Positions 8,671 through 17,109 are shown, counted from the first letter of the stretch. The stretch: DNA of 64,000 nucleotides from Petrocella sp024636985 (GCA_024636985.1 JAGXFY010000022.1:41569-105568), one strand, 5' to 3'. Notes: generated by a model from the sequence alone, not told the origin. Translations and numbers: made by a program.

Positions 8671-8679
8671 GAAAAAGAA

Positions 8680-8706
8680 AAAAAAATAGATTCCCATCTA
8701 TTTTTT
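8680..8706 (-). terminator. Rho-independent terminator of the 53-residue gene
   Basis: Stem AAAAATAGAT/ATCTATTTTT around TCCC with a long T-rich run on the minus strand. It lies 20 bases after the stop of the small gene at 8726 and directly before the tetR promoter. Confidence 0.7.
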
Positions 8707-8725
8707 CTAATATAACCCGTTTATA

Positions 8726-8887
8726 TTAATCAATTAAATGTTTCTTACTTGCTAAAACTTTACCACCATATACAATAGTTACTGTTCCCAAGGTAATTCC
8801 GAAGACAATCATGAGTATGCCTACTATAATATTAGCAGCACCGGCTCTGCTCAATCGATGATATACTTTTTCATTAAATTCCAACAT
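8726..8887 (-). CDS. Small single-helix membrane protein (53 residues), function unknown
   Basis: Short frame opening with MLEFNEKVYHRLSRAG. One long hydrophobic segment (about residues 17-43, rich in Ile, Val, Gly) follows, and it ends in the basic tail KVLASKKHLID. GGGAGTGG lies 7 bases before the ATG and a strong terminator follows the stop, which supports a real gene. Codon use is like the neighbours. It could be a membrane peptide or part of a complex encoded elsewhere. No family recognised. Confidence 0.6.
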   Translation of the reverse strand: MLEFNEKVYHRLSRAGAANIIVGILMIVFGITLGTVTIVYGGKVLASKKHLID

Positions 8888-9002
8888 GCTTTCCACTCCC
8901 ATCTTTTTCCTATAGAATCACTTCATGGCTCTTATATTAAATATAATTATAGCACTTGGTATGTTTAAAAACAACCATCAATCCTAAGTACAATTTGGGG
9001 TA

Positions 9003-10187
9003 TTATTTTGGTGGTTTTTTGTCTAACAATGTCGCTCTCTTAATGCTATTGTAGCCATATTTGTTGCGTATTTCATCCAGCATATGATCGACTTCCGCTT
9101 TTTCAGTTGTCATTTCCATATCAAAGAGGGATACCTGATGGTAATCCGATGCATCAAAACCACTAACTGTAACGCCAAGTAAACGTATGGGTTTTTTCGA
9201 CCATGCCTGATGGATGAGTGTCATTGCCGTTTCATAGATAATTTCTGTATGATGGGTCGGTGCATCTAATGTTTTAGACCTTGTCATCACTGTGAAATCA
9301 CTGTACTTTAGTTTCACTGTAACCGTCTTGCCACTGAGCATCTTTCTTCTAAGCCGATACCCCACTCGATCTGCAAGTAATAAGATTTCTTCCTGAATCA
9401 ACCTCATTTCCATTATGTCTTTAGAATAGGTCATCTCATTCCCGATGCTCTTTGGTTGTTCCACAGATCCATCCACCATATCCGTACCAATACCATTGGC
9501 GCTTTCGTGCATATACATGCCTGTCTTATACCCAAAGACATCCACCAGTACATTCACTTTTGCATTTGCCAAATCACCTATCGTCTTAATGCCCATGGTC
9601 CTCAACTTAGGCACTGTTTTACGTCCTACACCATAAAGATCACCAACTTCAAGTGGCCATATTTTCTCTCGGAAATCAACTTCAAAAAGTGTGGTAATAC
9701 CCATAGGTTTTTCGTACTCCGATGCCATTTTAGCAAGTAGCTTATTGTTGGCAATCCCAACGGAACACGGTAAATCCAACTGATTCAGGATATCTTCTTG
9801 TATCCTCTTTGCTGCAACTATCGGTTCTCCAAACAGATGCTCTGATCCTGTCATATCCAAAAAAGCTTCATCTATGGAAACCTGTTGTTTCAAGGGTGTA
9901 TAATTATCAAAAATAGCCATAACCTTTTTGGACATTTCCACATATAAACCGTGAGATGCAGCTATCACCTTGCCGTTTGGGCAAAGTCGCATGGCTTCAT
10001 GAATCAACATGGTTGTTTTGACACCATATGCTTTTGCATCATAGGAGGCAGCGAGAACGATACCACGTCTTGTTTTAGGATCTCCGCCGACTATTAGAGG
10101 TACTTGCTTAAGCCCCGGATCTCTTGCTTGTTCACAAGAGGCAAAAAAAGCATTCATATCGATATGAAAAATAGTTTTGGGACACAT
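9003..10187 (-). CDS. dinB: DNA polymerase IV (Y-family)
   Basis: Error-prone translesion DNA polymerase. The 394-residue protein has the Y-family palm motifs IFHIDMNAFFASCE (Asp10) and VSIDEAFLDMTG (Asp106/Glu107). Next come the thumb helix-hairpin-helix (LYGVGRKTVPKLRTMGIKTIGDLA) and a little-finger domain (KTVTVKLKYSDF). The beta-clamp motif may be the QVSLFDM near the C-terminus. The ATG at 10187 is chosen for its CAGGTG site. The start region lies directly after a structured repeat at 10211-10312, so the repeat is probably in the leader or just upstream of the promoter. Confidence 0.95.
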   Translation of the reverse strand: MCPKTIFHIDMNAFFASCEQARDPGLKQVPLIVGGDPKTRRGIVLAASYDAKAYGVKTTMLIHEAMRLCPNGKVIAASHGLYVEMSKKVMAIFDNYTPLKQQVSIDEAFLDMTGSEHLFGEPIVAAKRIQEDILNQLDLPCSVGIANNKLLAKMASEYEKPMGITTLFEVDFREKIWPLEVGDLYGVGRKTVPKLRTMGIKTIGDLANAKVNVLVDVFGYKTGMYMHESANGIGTDMVDGSVEQPKSIGNEMTYSKDIMEMRLIQEEILLLADRVGYRLRRKMLSGKTVTVKLKYSDFTVMTRSKTLDAPTHHTEIIYETAMTLIHQAWSKKPIRLLGVTVSGFDASDYHQVSLFDMEMTTEKAEVDHMLDEIRNKYGYNSIKRATLLDKKPPK

Positions 10188-10210
10188 ATTTATCACCTGA
10201 TTTCGTTATG

Positions 10211-10312
10211 CAAGAAAAGAAGCTACGCTTCGTTATGAACTCTGCTCATATTTCTGAACGGTTCGATAGGAAACATCCTTGATAGTTTACATAGCATTGT
10301 CTTTCCTTGAGA
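10211..10312 (-). repeat. Dispersed structured intergenic repeat, copy 1
   Basis: The first 77 bases match 26101-26177 at about 72 positions by eye. Small inverted repeats inside it (GAAGC-N3-GCTTC, ATGA...TCAT, AGGA...TCCT) are mostly kept between copies. The distal part differs from copy 2, which has an extra hairpin. It lies directly downstream, on the minus strand, of the ilvE terminators and just upstream of dinB. Confidence 0.6.
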
Positions 10313-10316
10313 ACTA

Positions 10317-10396
10317 TAAAACCGCCTTTGTTAGCGGTTTGGAAAAACCGCCTTTGTTAGCGGTTTGGAAAAACCGCCTTACTAGGCGGTTTTATA
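10317..10396. terminator. Three tandem 26-bp terminator hairpins after ilvE
   Basis: Three units at a 26-base period, each a hairpin ACCGCC/GGCGGT or ACCGC/GCGGT. On the minus strand each is followed by T-rich sequence; the outermost also has a T-run on the plus strand. The first unit met from ilvE is a perfect AAAACCGCC/GGCGGTTTT stem; the other two are near-identical to each other. They probably arose by tandem duplication. Confidence 0.75.
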
Positions 10397-10455
10397 TATT
10401 TTTTATATAAGGTTAATACACGTTTAGTAAAGTGATGTCATAATGATTTTTTATC

Positions 10456-11526
10456 CTATTGGTTTACTTTGACCGTCCAATTGTATGTATCTTCAAACGT
10501 ACCACATTGAACGCCAGTGATGGTATCATACAGCCTTCGTGCTACCGGTCCTATTTCTCCGTTATTGACCGTCAATTGGCGTCCATCCCAGTCCAGTAGA
10601 CCTACTGGTGAAATTACCGCTGCTGTACCTGTACCAAATACTTCTTCCAGTCGACCTTCTTCATGCGCCAGATACAGGTCATCAATAGAAAGTTTTCTTT
10701 CTGATACTTTCATGTTCCAATCCTTAAGTAATTGAATGACTGAATCTCTCGTCACACCCGGTAATATGCTACCTTCTAGAGAAGGGGTTATAATCTCGCC
10801 ATCAATTTTAAAGAATACATTCATGGTACCTACTTCTTCAATATACTTTCTTTCAACACCATCGAGCCATAATACTTGAGTATACCCTTTTTCTTTGGCT
10901 TTCATCTGTGCCTTTAGGCTGGCTGCATAATTGGCTCCGGTTTTTGCAAAACCTACACCACCTTTAACCGCTCTTACATATTCCGTCTCTACCCATATTT
11001 TTACCGGATTCATACCTTCTTTGTAATAGGCACCAACAGGGGATAAAATAATCATCAGCTTATACATGTTAGCCGGACGTACACCTAAAAATGGATCTGT
11101 CGCTATAATAAAGGGGCGTATATATAAAGATGTTCCAGGTAAGCTTGGTACCCAATCCTTATCCACTTCTACTATTGCTTTTATAGCTTGTAATACATCC
11201 GCTTCATTCACTTGTGGAATACAGATGCGTTGATTGGTAGTATTGGTTCTTTTTATGTTCATTTCAGGTCTAAAAAGTAAGATCTCATCACTCTTGGTCC
11301 TATAGGCTTTTAATCCTTCAAACATTTCCTGCCCATAATGAAATACCATAGCAGAAGGTGCCAGTACCACGTCTTGATAGGGGACAATCCTGGGATCGAT
11401 CCATCCCTTACCTTCTTCATAATCCATGATAAACATATGATCTGTAAATATATTGCCAAAGCCCAATTGATTGGGGTCCGGTTTTTCCTTGAGAATTGTT
11501 GCCTTTTCGATTCTTATATTGAGCAT
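10456..11526 (-). CDS. ilvE: Branched-chain amino acid aminotransferase
   Basis: PLP enzyme that transaminates leucine, isoleucine and valine with 2-oxoglutarate. The 356-residue protein is of the long (eukaryote-like, class II) type. The PLP-binding Lys195 sits in GGVGFAKTGANYAASL. EEVGTMNVFF and PGVTRDSVIQLLKDW are the usual cofactor-phosphate and substrate regions, and FHYGQEMFEGLKAYR is the N-terminal signature. The start at 11526 follows GGGAAAGGGG; an upstream in-frame ATG lacks a site. It is a single-gene unit ended by the triple terminator, with a palindrome in its leader. Confidence 0.95.
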   Translation of the reverse strand: MLNIRIEKATILKEKPDPNQLGFGNIFTDHMFIMDYEEGKGWIDPRIVPYQDVVLAPSAMVFHYGQEMFEGLKAYRTKSDEILLFRPEMNIKRTNTTNQRICIPQVNEADVLQAIKAIVEVDKDWVPSLPGTSLYIRPFIIATDPFLGVRPANMYKLMIILSPVGAYYKEGMNPVKIWVETEYVRAVKGGVGFAKTGANYAASLKAQMKAKEKGYTQVLWLDGVERKYIEEVGTMNVFFKIDGEIITPSLEGSILPGVTRDSVIQLLKDWNMKVSERKLSIDDLYLAHEEGRLEEVFGTGTAAVISPVGLLDWDGRQLTVNNGEIGPVARRLYDTITGVQCGTFEDTYNWTVKVNQ

Positions 11527-11549
11527 GGATAAGCCCCTTTCCCATTTAT

Positions 11550-11573
11550 ATTTCTGCAAAATCCTGCAGAAAT
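11550..11573. promoter_or_regulatory. Palindrome in the ilvE leader
   Basis: Perfect 9-base arms (ATTTCTGCA and its complement) around a 6-base loop. It lies 24 bases before the ilvE start and just after the likely transcription start. It could be an operator or a leader hairpin; no T-box sequence is present. Confidence 0.35.
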
Positions 11574-11586
11574 TGCGTTACTCCAT

Positions 11587-11614
11587 ATTATAACAGTTCT
11601 TCAAAATAATTCAA
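11587..11614 (-). promoter_or_regulatory. Candidate ilvE promoter
   Basis: TTGAAT and TATAAT on the minus strand with a 16-base spacer, 61 bases before the start codon. Confidence 0.5.
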
Positions 11615-11670
11615 CAGATTTTTACCGCCTTAACTTGTTAAAGTGCGTTATGACGAGGTCTATTATGAAT

Positions 11671-12954
11671 TTACTTCAATGCTTCTTTTACGTTTAATAT
11701 GGCACACATTTTTCCGCACATAGAACAGGTTGTTTCGTCTTCAAGTTCTGCATGCTCACGATAAGCCCGTGCTTTTGTGGGATCAATGGCTAATTCAAAC
11801 ATACGATTCCAATCCAAGTCAACCCTAGCCTTACTCATCTGATTGTCCCAATCTCTTGCATGTGGTGTTTTTTTAGCGATATCAGCCGCATGAGCTGCAA
11901 TCTTTGTTGCAATGATACCTTCCTTCATATCTTCAACCGTAGGCAAGCGTAAGTGTTCAGCCGGTGTTACGTAACATAAGAAGTCCGCACCGGCAGATGC
12001 AGCAATTGCACCGCCTATAGCACCGGTGATGTGGTCATATCCTGGTGCGACATCGGTCACTAATGGACCTAACACATAAAATGGTGCACCGTGACACAAT
12101 TTTTTCTCAAGCAAAACATTGGCTTTAATCTCATCCATAGACATATGACCCGGTCCTTCTATAATCACTTGAACATCTTTAGCCCATGCTCGTTTTGTGA
12201 GTTCTCCAAGCGTAATTAATTCCTGAATCTGGCTGGCATCAGTAGAATCAGCCAAACCTCCCGGTCGACAAGCATCACCTAGACTCAGTGTAATATCAAA
12301 CTCTGCACATATATCTAGTAAATCATCAAAATATTCAAAGTAGGGATTATCATATCCGGTCAACCGCATCCATGCAAACATCAAGGAGCCACCTCGTGAA
12401 ACCAAGTTCATAAGTCGTGGGTTTTCTAGAAATGTTTCTGACGCCCTTTTGTTCATACCGGCATGAATGGTCACAAAATCCACACCATCCTCCCCGTGCT
12501 TACGTACCATCGCCAAGAAATCTTCTGGCCTTACATCTTTAAGCTCTTTTTCAAAGAATCCAAAGACATCATATACTGGCACTGTGCCGATCATGGCTCC
12601 TGACATTTTGATCAGTTCTTTTCTAAACTGCTCGGTTTTTCCATAGTTACTTAAGTCCATAATGGCTTCTACACCCATATCCAGTGCAACACGGACCTTC
12701 TCAAGTTCCATTTCAGGATCATTACAATCCTTTGATATACCTAAGTTCACATTCATTTTGGTTCGCAGTCCTTCGCCGACACCTTCAGGATCAATTGATA
12801 AATGATTACGATTGGCCGGAATAGCAACGGTTCCTTTTGCAACTTTTTCTCTTAGAAGTTCTACATCCATATGTTCTTTTTCAGCTACTATTCTCATAAC
12901 ATCCGTAATTATGCCTTGCTTTGCTGCATTCATTTGAGTTGTATAAGTTTGCAT
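11671..12954 (-). CDS. thiC: Phosphomethylpyrimidine synthase ThiC
   Basis: Radical SAM enzyme that rearranges aminoimidazole ribotide into HMP phosphate, the pyrimidine half of thiamine. The 427-residue protein has the C-terminal iron-sulfur signature CSMCGKMCAI and the family segments NRNHLSIDPEGVGEGLRTKMNVNLG and EGPGHMSMDEIKANV. It is the last gene of the TPP-riboswitch operon, 9 bases after the thiM/thiE fusion, with a TAGGAGAAAAC site. HMP synthesis is thus made de novo here. Confidence 0.97.
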   Translation of the reverse strand: MQTYTTQMNAAKQGIITDVMRIVAEKEHMDVELLREKVAKGTVAIPANRNHLSIDPEGVGEGLRTKMNVNLGISKDCNDPEMELEKVRVALDMGVEAIMDLSNYGKTEQFRKELIKMSGAMIGTVPVYDVFGFFEKELKDVRPEDFLAMVRKHGEDGVDFVTIHAGMNKRASETFLENPRLMNLVSRGGSLMFAWMRLTGYDNPYFEYFDDLLDICAEFDITLSLGDACRPGGLADSTDASQIQELITLGELTKRAWAKDVQVIIEGPGHMSMDEIKANVLLEKKLCHGAPFYVLGPLVTDVAPGYDHITGAIGGAIAASAGADFLCYVTPAEHLRLPTVEDMKEGIIATKIAAHAADIAKKTPHARDWDNQMSKARVDLDWNRMFELAIDPTKARAYREHAELEDETTCSMCGKMCAILNVKEALK

Positions 12955-12963
12955 CGTTTTCTC

Positions 12964-14346
12964 CTAAAAATTCTCTCTTATTTGATGGATTTTTTTTGTT
13001 ATGTTTTCATTTTTTTCTTGGTAGATGGTCGATACCATAGCGACACCATCCAAATACTTAGTATATTCTTGTGTTAATAGGTTGGGCGTGATACCTCCAA
13101 TGCCATATAGAGGCAAAGAAACATGATTGTAGATGGACTGTAGTGTTGTCAAATCCATTGGTAGTGCATCCTTTTTTGTCGGTGAAGAAAAAAGTGCCCC
13201 AACACCAAGATAATCCGCACCGTTCTTAGCTGCACAACGGGCCTGCTGTATGGTTTTGGCCGTTGCACCAACAACTGCATTTGGACCCAGTTCAAGCCTA
13301 GCTTCCCGTATCGAGATATCCTGTATGCCTAGATGAACGCCATCAGCTCCAATCTCCTTGGCTAAGCGGACATCATCATTAATTATAAAAGTTGTACCAT
13401 ATTCTCTAGCCAAGGCTTGTAACTGTCGACTTTCTTTTAGTTTCTCTTCCCACCCTTTATCTTTCACACGGTATTGAAGATACCCTACACCGGATTGTAA
13501 TGCTAATTTGGTCTTTGGCATACATGAATATAAGAATGTCTGTTCATCTACGGTTTCTTGAGTAATCAGATATATGGGCGCACTTCTTTTGGCCACTTCA
13601 TCTAAGAGTTGTTGCTTATATAGTCCTATTCGCTGTTGATGGACAATCCACTTAGCAGCCATCTGACTGCTCCGATTCATACAGTCGAGGGCTTTTAGTA
13701 TAGCTTCATGTCGATCCATACTTGATGCACATACACGTGTGATTATCAAACTGTTTAACATGCAACCTGTACCCGTAATGCGTTGTTGTAAAACACTACC
13801 ACCCGTAAGTTCCCAAGCGCCTTTTGATGAGGCTACATAATCCGTAGCACCGGTTATGATTACAATCAGTTCTAAATTGTATACTTCGAACTTTTTCCAC
13901 AGGTTTCGTACCAATTCATGATGTTGTTCACCCATAACGGTCTGGCTATCCACACCTAAAAAAGTTGGACTGATTTCTTCATTCAGCAAGGCTTTTGCTT
14001 CATGAGCGTTACATTTTAAAATGGATATCCCACCGTTTTTCAATGATTGAATACAATAATCCAGTCTAAATCGGCTAGCATTACAGCCTACCGGATCAAG
14101 TAGTAGTATTTTATTATGTGCCTTAGCGATACGGTGAGCATGATCCATTTTATCAAAACGCAGTTGATCTGCTGTCCCGATGTTAATTACAACACCATCC
14201 ACTTTAGGAATAATCTCTTCAAACTCCATCGAAGCATCCGACATGATGGGTCGTCCACCGGATGCAATGCACATATTTGCTACGTCCTGCATGGTGACAT
14301 AATTGGTCAAAAAATGAATAATCGGCTTCTTAGATGCCAAGTACAT
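12964..14346 (-). CDS. thiM-thiE: Bifunctional hydroxyethylthiazole kinase / thiamine-phosphate synthase (ThiM-ThiE fusion)
   Basis: 460-residue fusion. Residues 1-250 are the ThiM kinase: KPIIHFLTNYVTMQDVANMC, GGRPIMSDASMEFEEI and the GTGCML anion-hole/active-site loop. It phosphorylates the thiazole alcohol HET. From about residue 255 the ThiE barrel begins (SAPIYLITQETVDEQ). It includes FIINDDVRLAKEIGADGVHL and LYGIGGITP, and joins HET phosphate to HMP diphosphate. The start at 14346 has GAGGGGG and overlaps the thiD end by 17 bases. Yeast Thi6 joins the same activities in the opposite order. No frameshift is needed. Confidence 0.93.
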   Translation of the reverse strand: MYLASKKPIIHFLTNYVTMQDVANMCIASGGRPIMSDASMEFEEIIPKVDGVVINIGTADQLRFDKMDHAHRIAKAHNKILLLDPVGCNASRFRLDYCIQSLKNGGISILKCNAHEAKALLNEEISPTFLGVDSQTVMGEQHHELVRNLWKKFEVYNLELIVIITGATDYVASSKGAWELTGGSVLQQRITGTGCMLNSLIITRVCASSMDRHEAILKALDCMNRSSQMAAKWIVHQQRIGLYKQQLLDEVAKRSAPIYLITQETVDEQTFLYSCMPKTKLALQSGVGYLQYRVKDKGWEEKLKESRQLQALAREYGTTFIINDDVRLAKEIGADGVHLGIQDISIREARLELGPNAVVGATAKTIQQARCAAKNGADYLGVGALFSSPTKKDALPMDLTTLQSIYNHVSLPLYGIGGITPNLLTQEYTKYLDGVAMVSTIYQEKNENITKKIHQIRENF

Positions 14347-15097
14347 GAACAACCCCCTCACCTTGACCCACAAGATAGCCATCTCGTATGGCCTTTGTGA
14401 CCGTTTTCTTCGCTCCGGATATTGCCAGATTAAGTGTTTTGCCGGATGCTAATTCACATGCAATAGCTGAAGAAAGACAACACCCTGTGCCATGTGTACA
14501 ATTACTCTCCAAGCGCTTATCTGTATAGGTTCTCATCTTATTGCCATCATAGAAATAATCAATGGCCTGATCTTCCCAAATAAAATGACCGCCTTTTAAT
14601 AGAACCGGTGTATGATACATTTGGTAGAGTTTTTTACAACTCATTTCCATATCTACCGTATTCTTAATCTGGATACCTGTTATATTCTGGGCTTCAAAAG
14701 AATTGGGTGTAATAAGGGATACTCTGCTAAAAAGCTTTTTTATAGCTGTTAAAGCCTCTTCCCTAATAAGTTGCTTTCCTGTTGATGCACACAACAAAGG
14801 ATCTAGGACAATGGGACACTTTCGATCTTCAAGCCATCTTACTACAGTGTGAATGTTCTCCACTGTATAGAGCATACCTATTTTTATGGCCGAAATCACA
14901 AAGTCTTCATCCATAACAGAGAGTTGTTCACCAACATCGATGGGCTTTATATGATGGATTTTTTGGGTGTTTTGAGCTGTTATCGCCGTTATCGCCGTTA
15001 ATCCATGATGGCCATAAGATGCTATGGTTTTTATGTCACCTTGTATCCCTGCGCCACCAGAGGAATCTGAGCCGGCAATTGCGAGTATATTTTTCAT
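14330..15097 (-). CDS. thiD: Hydroxymethylpyrimidine/phosphomethylpyrimidine kinase
   Basis: Phosphorylates HMP and HMP phosphate to HMP diphosphate for thiamine assembly. 255 residues of the ribokinase-like fold: AIAGSDSSGGAGIQGDIKT at the N-terminus and CTHGTGCCLSSAIACELA near the C-terminus, with the catalytic Gly-Thr-Gly-Cys loop. The ATG at 15097 overlaps the thiW stop as ATGA, so I choose it over an upstream GTG. It is translationally coupled on both sides in the TPP operon. Confidence 0.95.
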   Translation of the reverse strand: MKNILAIAGSDSSGGAGIQGDIKTIASYGHHGLTAITAITAQNTQKIHHIKPIDVGEQLSVMDEDFVISAIKIGMLYTVENIHTVVRWLEDRKCPIVLDPLLCASTGKQLIREEALTAIKKLFSRVSLITPNSFEAQNITGIQIKNTVDMEMSCKKLYQMYHTPVLLKGGHFIWEDQAIDYFYDGNKMRTYTDKRLESNCTHGTGCCLSSAIACELASGKTLNLAISGAKKTVTKAIRDGYLVGQGEGVVHVLGI

Positions 15098-15621
15098 ATT
15101 TTTTCCGTCCACCTTCTCATCATTTTCAATACATCCGTGGCTTCAAAAATAATCAGTGAAAAAATACTACCGACCAAAGAACTCATGCCAAAAGGAATGA
15201 TAAAGAAAAAAAGACCCACACGGTTACCCATCAGATAACTTGCCATGAATGCTGCAATCATACCGCCCAAGATACCGGTTCCCATGACTTCGCCCAAACA
15301 AGCCATACGATGGCTTAAAGCCTTTTGACCGGAAAACTTTTGGTATAAAAAGCCTGCCAAAGCGGCACCTATCATACTTCCCGGAAAAGCTAGCAAAGAA
15401 CCCATACCCAGCATGTTGCGTATCAGAGAAATCAAAAATGCATTCATCACCGCGTAAGCAGGTCCGAGCAAAACAGCACCAATCACATTAATAAAATGTT
15501 GTATCGGAAAACACTTAGCCACACCAAAGGGAATATAAAACGTGCTTAGTACAACGCCCAGGGCTATGAGCATGCCTGAGATTGATAGCTTTAGTGATCT
15601 GTTACCTTTTAATTTGTTCAT
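15094..15621 (-). CDS. thiW: ThiW, thiazole-specific ECF transporter S component
   Basis: Integral membrane substrate-capture protein of about 175 residues with five to six hydrophobic segments. It contains the ThiW-like stretch IPFGVAKCFPIQHFINVIG and an LLGPAYA segment typical of this S-component family. By family knowledge it brings in hydroxyethylthiazole, using an ECF energising module encoded elsewhere. It is the first gene of the operon, directly under a TPP riboswitch, with AGGAGG before the ATG pair. With ThiM this makes a thiazole salvage route. Confidence 0.9.
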   Translation of the reverse strand: MNKLKGNRSLKLSISGMLIALGVVLSTFYIPFGVAKCFPIQHFINVIGAVLLGPAYAVMNAFLISLIRNMLGMGSLLAFPGSMIGAALAGFLYQKFSGQKALSHRMACLGEVMGTGILGGMIAAFMASYLMGNRVGLFFFIIPFGMSSLVGSIFSLIIFEATDVLKMMRRWTEKI

Positions 15622-15682
15622 CATAACCTCCTGATTAGGTGATTCGGTATATGCAGTTTTATAATCATTCAGAAATCTTTGA

Positions 15683-15724
15683 AAAAAGAAAAAGCTATTA
15701 TACGATTTTCACCTGTATAATAGC
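15683..15724 (-). terminator. Riboswitch-controlled terminator before thiW
   Basis: Stem GCTATTATA/TATAATAGC with T5 and further T-rich sequence on the minus strand. It lies between the TPP aptamer and thiW. It should form when TPP is bound and stop transcription. Confidence 0.8.
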
Positions 15725-15740
15725 CTTATATTTGACTTAA

Positions 15741-15830
15741 GCTTTCCTACGTCGGCATGATCCGAATCAGGTCAAGGGTCAAAGACAATGGTCTTCCTCT
15801 CAGCCGGCATTTCCGGCTCCCCTAGCGTTC
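15741..15830 (-). promoter_or_regulatory. TPP (THI element) riboswitch
   Basis: On the minus strand the conserved core is complete: GCTAGGGGAGCC, GGCTGAGAGG, ACCCTTGACCTGAT and CGGATCATGCCGACGTAGGAA. These are the pyrimidine-sensing and pyrophosphate-sensing arms of the aptamer. It controls thiW-thiD-thiM/thiE-thiC by attenuation through the terminator that follows. Confidence 0.96.
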
Positions 15831-15852
15831 TATTTAGTTAAGTTACGGGTAA

Positions 15853-15881
15853 AGATTATCATAAAGATTCACATACGTCAA
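15853..15881 (-). promoter_or_regulatory. Promoter of the thiamine operon
   Basis: TTGACG and TAATCT with a 17-base spacer on the minus strand. The -10 lies about 23 bases before the aptamer. Confidence 0.65.
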
Positions 15882-16006
15882 TACTTGATAATAATAAAAT
15901 ATAATATTATAAGACCATTCTTATGAAAACGCTAATATATTATTCTATTTATGTCGATAATATAAGTAGAATAAGAAAAGTGCGCTTTGTTATAGGAGAT
16001 GATCTT

Positions 16007-16393
16007 ATGAACTATTGGCCAGATGATAAACACATCACAGATCACAGGGAAGGACCTGATTTTTGGATGAAATGGATAAAAATAGCATCTATTTTAGGCT
16101 GGATTATGGTCGGTACTATTATCGTGATGTTTGATCAGGCAAGACCTCAGATTTACTCTATTTTGGACATGCATTACAATAAGATTTCGACAACCACTTG
16201 GAACCAAGATATTCTGATGGGAACATTTATATTATCTATCTTTACATTTGTTTTCATCTTGATATCCTTATTGGCCAATGCTCAACGGCTAAAAAGGAAA
16301 GTGGACCGTGTCCGCATATCCTTAGTAGTTACCATGTTTATATCCCTAGGGTTTATGCTAGGCTTATTCATATGGTACTTAGGAACCTTGTAG
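16007..16393 (+). CDS. Membrane protein with three helices, function unknown
   Basis: 128-residue plus-strand gene starting at an ATG with TAGGAGATG upstream. A hydrophilic N-terminus (MNYWPDDKHITDHREGP) is followed by three hydrophobic segments, with a basic loop (QRLKRKVDRVR) before the last. No known family recognised. It is convergent with ung, ending 9 bases from the ung stop. It stands alone, divergent from the thiamine operon. Confidence 0.7.
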   Translation: MNYWPDDKHITDHREGPDFWMKWIKIASILGWIMVGTIIVMFDQARPQIYSILDMHYNKISTTTWNQDILMGTFILSIFTFVFILISLLANAQRLKRKVDRVRISLVVTMFISLGFMLGLFIWYLGTL

Positions 16394-16401
16394 TTATTTT
16401 A

Positions 16402-17109
16402 CTAACCTAAATCAAATTTGATTTGCTGTGAATAAGGTTGTATGGACCAATCCACAGCCTCATATCCCATCTCTATGAGATGGTTATTCGTGTGGCTAAA
16501 AGGTCGGCTACAAAAAAAGCCTTTCCGTGCAGAAAAAGGGGATGGATGGGGACTCTTTATAATTTGATGTCTTGGATTCGTAATCAAGGCCTCTTTTTTT
16601 ATGGCATGATTACCCCATAAAATAAAAACCATACCTTCTTCCCGTTTGTTCAACACTTCAATAACACTGTCTGTAAATCTTTCCCAGCCTAGATGCTTAT
16701 GAGAAGAAGGCAAACCTGCTCTTACGGTACATATGCTGTTCATCATTAATATCCCCTGCTTGGCCCAATCAAATAAATACCCATGATCCGGTATTAAAAT
16801 ACCCAGATCTGATGCAAGTTCCTTATAGATGTTTTTTAGAGAAGGTGGTATTTTCCTATCGGGCATAACGGAAAAACACAGTCCATGCGCCTGTCCTTCT
16901 CCATGATAAGGGTCTTGACCAAGTATAACCACTTTAACCTGATTATAATCCGTGATCTCAAAAGCTGAAAAAACATCTTTTTTAGGTGGATATATTTTCT
17001 CAAGGTCATAAGCTTCTTCAAGTATTGACCACATTTCTTTATAGTAGGTTTTCTCGAATTCTTCTTCCAACACTTTTGCCCATTGTCTGTTTTGAATCTT
17101 CATATTCAT
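16402..17109 (-). CDS. ung: Uracil-DNA glycosylase
   Basis: Removes uracil from DNA as the first step of base excision repair. About 235 residues of family 1, with the water-activating motif GQDPYHGEGQAHG, FSVMPDRKIPPSL, the ILMMNSICTVR region and the HPSPFSARKGFF minor-groove loop. I place the start at MNMKIQNRQW, after AAGAAAGG, because family members begin there; a start 39 bases upstream is also open. Highly conserved and likely active. Confidence 0.95.
   Translation of the reverse strand: MNMKIQNRQWAKVLEEEFEKTYYKEMWSILEEAYDLEKIYPPKKDVFSAFEITDYNQVKVVILGQDPYHGEGQAHGLCFSVMPDRKIPPSLKNIYKELASDLGILIPDHGYLFDWAKQGILMMNSICTVRAGLPSSHKHLGWERFTDSVIEVLNKREEGMVFILWGNHAIKKEALITNPRHQIIKSPHPSPFSARKGFFCSRPFSHTNNHLIEMGYEAVDWSIQPYSQQIKFDLG

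Noticed and set aside
10317..10396. Direct repeats with regular spacing, CRISPR-like at first sight
   Set aside because: Only three units with a 26-base period, no distinct spacers, and each is a T-tailed hairpin. They are tandem terminators.
11527..11670. T-box leader for ilvE
   Set aside because: The leader is only about 50 bases and lacks a T-box sequence. Only a short palindrome is present.
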